Assembly (NCBI RefSeq): GCF_001050115.1
Contig: NZ_CP012024.1
Location: 2,894,001-2,958,000, forward strand
DNA: 64,000 nucleotides
Direction of reading: 5' to 3'
Source of the DNA: Bacillus smithii
GTDB taxonomy: Bacteria > Bacillota > Bacilli > Bacillales > DSM-4216
Every line of letters starts with the position of its first letter. Within the stretch, counting starts at the first letter, position 1. Below are positions 56,996 through 64,000 of this stretch, piece after piece. Position numbers and translations under genes: made by a program. Below the pieces are notes generated by a model. That model had not been told where the DNA came from. It saw nothing but the letters and a program-made list of their open reading frames with translations, and ran no database searches.

Positions 56996-57188
56996 TGGTA
57001 ATCACCACCTATTCAACCAATTGTTGATGTCGCTTGTGTAACCAATTCATAATAATCAATCCCTTGAGCATCAAGGATACTTTTAGCTCTACCCTCATAC
57101 CCTTTAACTCGATCCGTTTTTTTGCCCGGATTTTCATTACCCTTCTTTTGAGCAATAAAACAAGACCTTTCAAATGAAAGATCTTTGT

Positions 57189-57338
57189 TCAATTCACTCC
57201 AGAAAATACATTCGTAACCATCGTGGTTAAAAGGTCGCCAATTTTATTGAATAGCAGTTGAGTCACTCCTGTGTCAATGACCACGAAAAACACGACAGTG
57301 ACCACAACTAAAATTATAACCGCCTTGTTTTCTGACAT
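57189..57338 (-). CDS. Small single-pass membrane protein (49 aa)
   Basis: Too short for usual ORF thresholds. ATG at 57338 is preceded by AGGGAGGTG with 6-nt spacing. One hydrophobic helix (VIILVVVTVVFFVVI, residues 7-21) is followed by an amphipathic stretch (TQLLFNKIGDLL). Family not recognised; small membrane proteins of this kind occur in conjugative elements. An unassigned frame to its left (RVKGYEGRAKSILDAQGID) looks like the end of another lost gene. Confidence 0.5.
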   Translation of the reverse strand: MSENKAVIILVVVTVVFFVVIDTGVTQLLFNKIGDLLTTMVTNVFSGVN

Positions 57339-57490
57339 GGATCACACCTCCCTCTATAAACTTTAATTTTCTTCAAAATTCTCGCGTTTTCTTTAAATTT
57401 CGCTAACACATAATAGCTTCTTCACCTCAAATGAGTGTAAATTTCTTGTATTTATTCAATATATTTACATGGTAAGGTGCATCCTATAAT

Positions 57491-57700
57491 ACAGATTTAC
57501 AATATCTGTAATATCATGTATGACCGTGCAAGAAGTCTCCACACTTCTCATGGTCGCTCACCCTCCCATGTATCACTGGATTTTAAGATCCACACATTCC
57601 TTCGTCCTGCGTACCCATGAGGTGGAGGTTGGATATGCTCCTTTACAGGGTCTAATGCCCGAATGGTGAAAATATACTCCAACTCTGCACTATTGGTGTT
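57491..57700 (-). ncRNA. Structured region beside the IS110 transposase, candidate bridge RNA
   Basis: Downstream of the transposase stop. Hairpins: ACAGAT/ATCTGT (57491-57509), a two-tier stem GACCGTG/CATGGTC enclosing GAAGT/ACTTC (57522-57555) and GGATTTTAAGATCC (57578-57591). IS110-family elements encode a bridge RNA in a non-coding end; whether this side or the upstream one (59014-59100) carries it is undecided. No ORF here. Confidence 0.35.
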
Positions 57701-57729
57701 TGTCAGAATAACAAGTCGTTTGAAAGCTT

Positions 57730-59013
57730 TTATGCAGCCTGTAATGCTTTTATTTGAGGTAATCCCTTTAATAGCTTTAATCCATCAAACTCACACTGTT
57801 TCTTACCAATGGCAAATAACACACGTAATAATTTACAACACAAGGCAATCAGAGACTGTTGTTTTTTTAACGGCCTGTCTGGCCGATTGGTATAGTAATG
57901 ATGCAAGGCTTTAAATACAGGATTATGGGCAACCAATGGTCGAATGGCCAGGTATAATGCTTTTCGTAAACGTCTTCGACCCCTTTTGGTTATGCGTGTT
58001 TGCCCTTTATACTTTCCTGAACTGTGTTCTCTTAAAGAAAGCCCTGCCAGATTGACTAATTGTTGCGGATGATTGTACTTGGTTAAATCTCCTACTTCCG
58101 CAAAGAACAAAGCAATGGTAGTGTAACTAAGTCCCGGGATATTGGTCATTTGTTTCGCACCTGGTATGCTTTCAACAACACCTTCTAGTTCTTCATCTAG
58201 TTGTGCTAACTGTTTCTTGTAAAGCTCATATTGATCCAATAGGCAATCCAATTCTCTTTTTGCGAACTGGATTCCTGTCTCAATCCCAACGCTCTTTTTC
58301 GCTACTTCTACGAGTCGGGTTGCTCGTTTCAGCCCAACCCCACGCTGTACATACGGTTTCCATTTTTGCAGCACTTCTTCTGGTGACAACTTTTGAATAT
58401 GAGAGGGAAATGGAAACATGCGCAAGGTATAAAAGGCTGCTTTACCTTTCCAATCTCCAAACACATCGAAAAACTCTGGGAAAAAGCGCTGAATGACGTT
58501 TTCAATCCGCCCTTCAATGATCATAAGCTGTTTGATGAGCTGATCTCGTAATTTGACGCCTTCCCTTAGTTCAGCGTATACGCCCTCTAATAGGTTCGGT
58601 ACGGAGTATCGCCCATCTTTCATTAACTGTGCAATGACACGAGCATCTTTTGTATCGTTTTTTGTAGGCGAATTGTCATCAAGCTCTTTACTTTTTTTGA
58701 CGTGCATGGGATTCACTAGCACTACATCATATCCTTTTGCCTTAAGAAAGTAAGCAAGATTTAGCCAATAATGACCTGTTGGCTCCATTCCAAAAATCAC
58801 GTGGTCCTTATGATTTTCTTTTTGAATATGATTAACCCAATCTAATAAGGTTTGAAAGCCGTGTATACGATTTTCAAAGATCAATCTCTTGCCAAATTCT
58901 AAGCCTCGGTCATCTTGAAAACGGGCAACGTGCTTTTCTTTAGCTACATCAATACCTACAATGAGAGTTGATGGTGTAATTTGAGAGATTTTTTGATTTT
59001 GTGTATAATTCAT
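57730..59013 (-). CDS. IS110-family transposase (DEDD recombinase)
   Basis: 427 aa, intact. The N-terminal RuvC-like DEDD domain shows Asp in VGIDVAKEKH, Glu in GMEPTGHYW and the Asp pair in NDTKDARVIAQL. The C-terminal transposase_20 domain has IPGLSYTTIALFFAEVGDL and the Ser-containing LAGLSLREHSSGKYKGQ motif with the nucleophilic serine. AAGGAGG precedes the ATG. Such recombinases are guided by a bridge RNA. Element limits are not defined because the family lacks long inverted repeats. Confidence 0.93.
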   Translation of the reverse strand: MNYTQNQKISQITPSTLIVGIDVAKEKHVARFQDDRGLEFGKRLIFENRIHGFQTLLDWVNHIQKENHKDHVIFGMEPTGHYWLNLAYFLKAKGYDVVLVNPMHVKKSKELDDNSPTKNDTKDARVIAQLMKDGRYSVPNLLEGVYAELREGVKLRDQLIKQLMIIEGRIENVIQRFFPEFFDVFGDWKGKAAFYTLRMFPFPSHIQKLSPEEVLQKWKPYVQRGVGLKRATRLVEVAKKSVGIETGIQFAKRELDCLLDQYELYKKQLAQLDEELEGVVESIPGAKQMTNIPGLSYTTIALFFAEVGDLTKYNHPQQLVNLAGLSLREHSSGKYKGQTRITKRGRRRLRKALYLAIRPLVAHNPVFKALHHYYTNRPDRPLKKQQSLIALCCKLLRVLFAIGKKQCEFDGLKLLKGLPQIKALQAA

Positions 59014-59136
59014 TTTGAGTCCTCCTTGGTTTATTGAAATTCGGGGTCAACGCGCATTGACACCCTGTACTATACCAAGGGGACTTTTTTTTATCAAACC
59101 TCAAATTTCCTCATTACAGGAATGCTCCTTTCAAGG

Positions 59137-59172
59137 AATAAAAAAGAACACAGCCCTTTGGCTATGCTCTCA
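59137..59172 (-). terminator. S-layer-homology protein gene terminator
   Basis: GAGCATAGCC pairs with GGCTGTGTTC (wobbles) and TTTTTT follows leftward. Nearly the same hairpin recurs at 61624-61656. Confidence 0.8.
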
Positions 59173-59191
59173 TCTTATTTTACATATTCAT

Positions 59192-60643
59192 TTATTCCGT
59201 TAATCCTTCATATTGCGGTAACGGGTAAGTGGAAAAATCCAATCGTTTATAGCGAGGAATTGAACGAGTATACCATCCTAATTCCTTAGCGAACTCTCTT
59301 CCTGGAACATAAACGGTTCCATTTTTTGTTTCCACATTGACGGACAATGTTTTGGTTTCTCCATTTACTTGAATTTCATTGCTTCCCGGTGTGAGTTGAA
59401 TCGTGGTTCCGTTATATTGAACAGTTTTGCCATCATTGGACACCGTGAGAGTTGGTACTTGGGCAAACAACCCCTTGACATCGACCATCACCACACCGGA
59501 TTTTGTATAGGTTGGTTGAACTTGACCAACCGTCACTTTGTCGTGACCGTACACGCCAAATTGAGTATATGGAATATGCAAGTCGATCCAATACTGATTA
59601 GGTTCTGTCGGTTGAGAAGGCATAGTTAGCAAAACTGGATGTCCTTCAGGATAAGGTGAATTATAAATTTCTGAATCCTTATAAGCCTTACCGTTAAATG
59701 AAATAATTTCATAGTCTGGATAATGAGCGCTTATCAACGTTTCTTGAGATAGTAAAGACTGTGTTTCATTTTTTAAATAGGTTTCAGGATCTGGAAGATT
59801 TTTATAGGCATCTTTTGATTGATGTAGTTCGTTGTAAAAATCTTTTAACAAATCAACGTCTGCTACAATGCCTCCACCTGGCACCATACCATCAATTCTC
59901 CGAACCAACGTCCAGTCTCCATATTTTTCATGAAGTTGAGCCAATGACATATTGACATAATCAGGCACTTTATCCGAAGGATTCGACGGTGTAGATGGAC
60001 CTGTCGGATTACTTGGGTTCGTTTCATTCCTTTCTATGACTTGCAGTGCCCGGCTCACTAAGACACTGGATGAAGCACGATCGGCTTTCTCGCTTGGTGC
60101 AAATGTACCGTTTGTTTTTCCTTGAATCACGCCATAAAAGACCATTCGTTTGACTGATTCTAAAGCATATGCCGGAACATTGTCTTTAAATTTCAGATTT
60201 CCTTCTTCTTTGAAATTCCCTTTGAGATTCATGGCCCGATCTAACATAACGGCCATATCAGCGCGTGTTACGGGACGATCAGGATAAAATTTACCACCTG
60301 TCCCCTTAACAATTCCTGCACTCGCAGCACGGCTAATTTCATCATAAAGTGCCTTCGATTCTGGAACATCTTTGAAACGACTCGTTCCCTTTGGTAACTT
60401 CAACGCTCTAGCAACCATGCCAGCAAATTGTCCTCTTGTTACCTTTTCATCTGGATGAAATTTGCCATCAGAATAGCCAGTGATAACACCGCGTTCTACT
60501 AAATTCTCAATATCCGAATAAGCGTATGAACTTTTCGGAACATCTCGAAAGTCTGTATTAGCTGCACTCGCCCCAACAGCAGGGATAGCACCCGTTAAAA
60601 AAGTCGCAAATGCCAAAGCTCCTACAAAACTCTTTTTCTTCAA
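59192..60643 (-). CDS. S-layer homology (SLH) domain surface protein with copper-amine-oxidase-N-like tail
   Basis: 483 aa, TTG start 8 nt after AAGGAGG. Signal peptide (about 1-28, ending VGASAA) and three SLH repeats (about 30-205; each with F-DVP...GYSDGKFHPDEKVTRGQ-like core, e.g. GVITGYSDGKFHP) that bind secondary wall polymer. A Ser/Pro/Asn linker (210-228), an unassigned middle domain and a C-terminal Cu_amine_oxidN1-like segment (GSNEIQVNGETKTLSV, VYVPGREFAKELGW) complete it. It is a cell-wall-bound protein of unknown activity. It sits between the IS110 element and an XRE pair, so it is probably accessory. Confidence 0.85.
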   Translation of the reverse strand: MKKKSFVGALAFATFLTGAIPAVGASAANTDFRDVPKSSYAYSDIENLVERGVITGYSDGKFHPDEKVTRGQFAGMVARALKLPKGTSRFKDVPESKALYDEISRAASAGIVKGTGGKFYPDRPVTRADMAVMLDRAMNLKGNFKEEGNLKFKDNVPAYALESVKRMVFYGVIQGKTNGTFAPSEKADRASSSVLVSRALQVIERNETNPSNPTGPSTPSNPSDKVPDYVNMSLAQLHEKYGDWTLVRRIDGMVPGGGIVADVDLLKDFYNELHQSKDAYKNLPDPETYLKNETQSLLSQETLISAHYPDYEIISFNGKAYKDSEIYNSPYPEGHPVLLTMPSQPTEPNQYWIDLHIPYTQFGVYGHDKVTVGQVQPTYTKSGVVMVDVKGLFAQVPTLTVSNDGKTVQYNGTTIQLTPGSNEIQVNGETKTLSVNVETKNGTVYVPGREFAKELGWYTRSIPRYKRLDFSTYPLPQYEGLTE

Positions 60644-60887
60644 TTCAAACGCCTCCTTAAAAAGATACCATTAATTTCATTATACACAACTATCTACCTA
60701 TATTGGTTATATGTTCCACTGAATCCTCTTTCAATCGGGCCGTAGCTACTAACTGTTTCAATTCATCGATAGATAAATTTTCAATAGGCTCGCCTTTATG
60801 GGTGTAAAAATGCAACCTTTTCAATTCTTCTATAAGAACTGATTTTGTTTTGTTATGCAAACCACCCAACGAAAACCCCCCTTTCTT

Positions 60888-61142
60888 TCATTTGAACAAT
60901 GCTTTATATTTACAGTTAAGGAGAAACCCACGATAATAACTTGGAATCTCCTCATAATTCCGAGCAAACAAAATTCGTTGAGGAAGTTGGAAGAAATCTT
61001 CCAACTTGTTGAGTTTTTCTCGGCTGCAGAAGCTCAAGCCGGCTTCTATCCGTTGATATTGCCGGATCGTGGTTCCGATTGCTTGAGCCACATCTTCTTG
61101 AGTAAAATCCATCTTTTCACGCATTTTTTTCAAATATGTCAT
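60888..61142 (-). CDS. Small XRE-family regulator (leftward of the divergent pair)
   Basis: 84 aa from the ATG at 61142; the longer frame to 61301 would cross the operators. The HTH MREKMDFTQEDVAQAIGTTI is followed by RQYQRIEAGLSFCSREKLNKLEDFFQ (only HTH helices 3-5). Divergent from a second XRE gene with two palindromic operators between them, a phage/ICE-like immunity switch arrangement. Confidence 0.8.
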   Translation of the reverse strand: MTYLKKMREKMDFTQEDVAQAIGTTIRQYQRIEAGLSFCSREKLNKLEDFFQLPQRILFARNYEEIPSYYRGFLLNCKYKALFK

Positions 61143-61169
61143 GTACCACCACTCATTTTCAATGTTATA

Positions 61170-61221
61170 ACGACATTTTATGTCGTTTTCTAAGTTCAAT
61201 ATATGCGACGTTTTATGTCGT
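61170..61221. promoter_or_regulatory. Two 17-bp operators between divergent XRE genes
   Basis: ACGACATTTTATGTCGT (61170-61186) is a perfect 7-3-7 palindrome; GCGACGTTTTATGTCGT (61205-61221) differs at two positions. Centres are 35 bp apart. Confidence 0.85.
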
Positions 61222-61248
61222 GTCAACATTTTTTTGGAGGATTTTTCT

Positions 61249-61467
61249 ATGGCGTCATTAGGCGAAAGAATTAAAGAATTAAGAGTTTCGAAAGATCTCA
61301 CTCAAAGTGACATTGCAGAATTACTCAATATCACCACTAGGCAAGAACAGCGTTATGAAAGTGACAAAAGCGATATGCCCATTTCAAAAGCTGTGACTCT
61401 TGCCGACTTTTTCGATGTTTCACTCGACTATCTAGTAGGACGTTCGGATGATCCAACACGAAAATAG
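61249..61467 (+). CDS. Small XRE-family repressor (rightward of the divergent pair)
   Basis: 72 aa from ATG 61249 (TGGAGG upstream). It is almost only an HTH: LGERIKELRVSKDLTQSDIA, then LNITTRQEQRYESDKSDMPI and the C-terminal FFDVSLDYLVGRSD typical of phage-type repressors. It likely binds the 17-bp operators. It resembles the leftward protein in the TTRQ(Y/E)QR recognition-helix region, so both may read the same operator. Confidence 0.87.
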   Translation: MASLGERIKELRVSKDLTQSDIAELLNITTRQEQRYESDKSDMPISKAVTLADFFDVSLDYLVGRSDDPTRK

Positions 61468-61866
61468 CAACGAAGGGAACAAGCCCTCCGTTGCTACTTC
61501 CTTTGAAATATGCATAATTGAATCGGAAACTGTTTGAGAATCATTGCGGCAATTTACTGCATTTTTTGAAACATCATCAATCATTTCATTTTTATCATCC
61601 CCTTTTTGATTAGCATAAAAAAAGAACATAGCCCTTTAAGCTATGCTCCTTTTTATCTCACACTATCATAATAGCAGATTTTTTTCTGTTTTCCGTACCA
61701 AAAAAGTATCAAAAAAATTGCAAAAAACTATCAAAAAAATCGCACGAAAGTTGCACAAAAGTCGCACGAAAATCTCATAAAACTCTCATATTTTTATTAA
61801 TTGATACTCTTTTCTAATAATAAAGTTTAAAGTCTCTTCACCATTTTTGTTATTAGCATAGAATTT
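61468..61866. other. Intergenic region with terminator-like hairpin
   Basis: Holds a hairpin at 61624-61656 (GAACATAGCCC/GCTATGCTC with T5 rightward and T7 leftward) that can end the XRE gene. 61700-61790 is a run of near-repeats (AAAATTGCAAAA, AAAATCGCACGAAAGT, AAAGTCGCACGAAAAT). No ORF. Confidence 0.5.
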
Positions 61867-62012
61867 GGCAATAAGTTAATTAGAATGGGATACACTCAAA
61901 CCTCCTCCTTCTTCAACTTACTGACCAGCCAGTTGATGAAAAAAAGCGGTCAAGCGCTTTCCTTGGCGATTCTTTTCCATCAACTATCCTTTATTATCGT
62001 GCTGAAGAAGTT
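61867..62012. mobile_element. Solo end fragment of the ISL3-family element
   Basis: Begins GGCAATAAGTTAATTAGAATGGG, similar to the inverted repeat of the 16.5-kb element, then matches its hairpin region (GACCAGCCAGTTGATG, AAGCGGTCAAGCGCTTTCCTTGGCG, TTTTCCATCAACTA). No transposase follows. Confidence 0.8.
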
Positions 62013-62035
62013 TAGTTGATCGAATCGAAATAAAA

Positions 62036-62220
62036 AAGCGACGCCGCAGTAAGCGTCGATGACCGCTTCATCGCCTTTTAATTCGGCATATTCCAAAGCC
62101 TTGTCATACAATACTTTCGTTTGTTCAGCGTTCACTTGGTAAGAGGATTTGTCCGAAATGTCAAATTGAACTTTGCCGAGTCGTAAATGGCACCCCGTCC
62201 TCATTTTTTCCGGGAATGAC
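62036..62220 (-). pseudogene. rlmCD: Second rlmCD fragment (about 60 codons)
   Basis: Nearly identical to the central part of the 53.3-kb copy ([20 protein letters not shown], then [12 protein letters not shown]), then deleted straight into the downstream flank sequence GAATCGAAATAAAA that also follows the other copy. 62221-62343 has no gene. Confidence 0.85.
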
Positions 62221-62343
62221 ATTCATCCGCTTACTGTTGACGTTTTGAATGATACCCATACATTTCATCCGAGAAAAGGATTTTATCGACAGGATTAACG
62301 AGCATAGATACAGTTCAAGTACATACTCAAGGAGAACAGTCTA

Positions 62344-63876
62344 TTATCGGATAACAATATACGGTCTCATCATATCATAATCCTCGTGCTCCAAGATATG
62401 ACAGTGCCATACATACAACCCTGTATAAGGACCAAACTTCATGATTATTCGAGTGACCTGGTTAGGATTAGCTCTTACTGTATCTTTCCATCCTCGTTCT
62501 TGTGGTTCGGGAGGCAACGCAGGACCAGTATAATGGATCATTCTCTCCTTTTTAAACTTTTCTACATTGAACTCCCTCCGGTCTAATATTTGAAAATTAA
62601 TTAAGTGAAGATGAATAGGATGTGTATCCTCCGTTAAGTTAATAAGATACCATATTTCGGTTGATCCCAATTTAGGATTCTCTGTTATAGGGGCATCCCA
62701 GTGTTTATTATCCAATAGCATGATTTTACGACCGTACTTATCCGTATTCTCATTTAATGTTAGGGATCGTTTCTTTGAAGCGGACTGTTCTTTTATTTTT
62801 GGAAGAGGCATCATATAAGCCGGAATAACACTCGTATCAACACTTGACAGTGGAAGAGTCACTCTAAACTGCATCACATTACCTGTATTTTCATTTGGTG
62901 GATCTCCGGTTGGAAATGGCGCGGGGGCATCATTTGTCATGATAATATTCTTGCCCTCAAGATTGGTAAAATCAATGATCACATCTGCTCGTTCTGCAGG
63001 TGCCAACATGATTTCTTTGACGCCTATCGGGTGTTGCATGAATCCTCCATCCGTTCCGATTTGATAAAAAATTTGTCCCGAATCAAGCTTTAGCCTATAG
63101 AAACGGGTGTTAGATGCATTTAACAGCCTGAATCGATATTTACGGGGTTCCACTTTTAGATACGGCCATACTTTTCCATTCACCAAGATGGTATCTCCAA
63201 AAAATTCAGGAACGATCGACGTTTCTAATGCAGGAACTGGTTTTTCTGGCTGCTTCGGGTAATAAAGAGAACCATCTTTATGAAAAGTCTTGTCTTGTAT
63301 CATAAGAGGGACCTCATATTTCCCACTTGGTAAATTCAATAAACGTTCCCGATGATCTCTGATAAGATAGAATCCTGCCAATCCAGCATACACATTGAGT
63401 CTCGTGATACCAAGCGCATGGTCATGATACCAGAGGGTGCAAGCTCGATCGTCATTATCATATTGATATATTTGCTTTCTAAAATAGGGACCGACTTGTT
63501 TGAATCCCTTTGTAAACCAAGCCTCCGGGTAGCCATCGCTTTCCCATTCAACACTAGCGCCATGTACGTGCACCACCGTTCGTACTTCCGGTACATCCAC
63601 ATGGGCACCATGCACCGTATGGTCTACTGGCAAAAGATGCTTATCTGGAAGATTGTTCATCCATTTAATAAACACTTTTTCTCCGCTCTCTACTTCAATT
63701 GTAGGTCCTGGATAATTTCCTTCATAGCCCCATATAGTTGTATCGTTTAATTCGCTATGGAGCGACTGTTTAAATTCCGTCATATTCACTTCATAATAAG
63801 TATGAAACTGATCTTTCCATCGAGGTTTTAAAATAGGGGGAACGGGGAGCTCATCTACAAATTTAGAGAGAATCAT
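62344..63876 (-). CDS. cotA: Spore coat protein A, multicopper oxidase (laccase)
   Basis: 510 aa. All copper ligands are visible: H103/H105 (VVHVHGAS), H151/H153 (WYHDHALG), the HPIHLH triad near 420 and H491-C492-H493, H497 and M502 (WHCHILEHEDYDMM), the same C-terminal numbering as B. subtilis CotA as I remember it. No signal peptide, as expected for a coat protein. It oxidises phenolics with O2 and makes the brown spore pigment. AAAGGAGTG precedes the ATG. I could not fix a sigma-K promoter in the 100 bp upstream. Confidence 0.93.
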   Translation of the reverse strand: MILSKFVDELPVPPILKPRWKDQFHTYYEVNMTEFKQSLHSELNDTTIWGYEGNYPGPTIEVESGEKVFIKWMNNLPDKHLLPVDHTVHGAHVDVPEVRTVVHVHGASVEWESDGYPEAWFTKGFKQVGPYFRKQIYQYDNDDRACTLWYHDHALGITRLNVYAGLAGFYLIRDHRERLLNLPSGKYEVPLMIQDKTFHKDGSLYYPKQPEKPVPALETSIVPEFFGDTILVNGKVWPYLKVEPRKYRFRLLNASNTRFYRLKLDSGQIFYQIGTDGGFMQHPIGVKEIMLAPAERADVIIDFTNLEGKNIIMTNDAPAPFPTGDPPNENTGNVMQFRVTLPLSSVDTSVIPAYMMPLPKIKEQSASKKRSLTLNENTDKYGRKIMLLDNKHWDAPITENPKLGSTEIWYLINLTEDTHPIHLHLINFQILDRREFNVEKFKKERMIHYTGPALPPEPQERGWKDTVRANPNQVTRIIMKFGPYTGLYVWHCHILEHEDYDMMRPYIVIR

Positions 63877-64000
63877 ATTTCCACTCCTTTATAACCTGCT
63901 GATTATAAGCATCTTCTTTCTAAAGGTTATAAATATTTCAAGCCCTGTATGACAAATTCAAATGGTTATTGCGGTTGACAAATAATGCGATTGCACGAGA

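Noticed and set aside
57490-57560. Possible group II intron domain V
   Set aside because: The two-tier hairpin lacks the AGC triad and GAAA-type loop of domain V, and no intron protein is nearby.
61700-61790. Short near-repeats that could suggest a CRISPR array
   Set aside because: Units are 15-20 bp, irregular and without unique spacers; no cas genes in the window.

Overview
The window comes from the chromosome of a low-GC, endospore-forming Bacillaceae bacterium. The evidence is a CotA-type spore coat laccase, a mannitol PTS operon in the order mtlA-mtlR-mtlF-mtlD, many genes of the YhjB, YveA, YwqN and YwiC type, Gram-positive ribosome binding sites, and a classic 7-1-7 Fur box. I cannot name the species from sequence alone.

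Layout. About 0.1-11.5 kb is ordinary metabolism and transport: a D-malate/tartrate-type dehydrogenase, an AbrB-family membrane protein, a stand-alone murB, a GntP permease with glycerate kinase, a lipoprotein multicopper oxidase, a lone tRNA-Pro(GGG) and a 14-TM MFS exporter. Between the AbrB gene and murB is a leftward promoter that overlaps a perfect Fur box. It is followed by a C-rich stretch and a strong terminator, so this looks like an unannotated Fur-controlled small RNA. About 12-18 kb is a leftward partner-switching operon (receptor, STAS, PP2C phosphatase, FapA/Jag-N protein, STAS). Its receptor gene has been broken by an ISL3-family element and truncated further by an IS30-family element.

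About 19.6-43 kb is again mainly metabolism and transport: an aminotransferase, a frameshifted LURP/tubby-like gene, the mtl operon with a cre-overlapped promoter, a regulator plus two intramembrane-protease-like proteins, cidAB-type genes divergent from a MarR regulator, VanZ, a YhjCB sodium:solute symporter, a YveA-like amino-acid transporter, YwqN, YwiC, a nuclease-fold protein, an aldo/keto reductase, a VOC protein and a LysE-type exporter.

About 44.4-62.2 kb is an accessory island. It holds IS4, IS66 (with intact 8-bp target duplication), a dead IS21 istB, IS110 and an ISL3 end fragment, a dead tyrosine integrase, a decayed type I restriction R subunit, and three scars of the 23S rRNA methyltransferase gene rlmCD. 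Embedded are two candidate defence loci: a HEPN protein (RNxxxH motif) with a coiled-coil partner, and a tightly overlapping XRE - ImmA/IrrE metallopeptidase - PIN-like operon bounded by rlmCD 3'-end repeats. An S-layer-homology protein and a divergent XRE pair with two 17-bp operators also lie here. The window ends in CotA.

Homologies are judged by reading motifs; no database search was possible.
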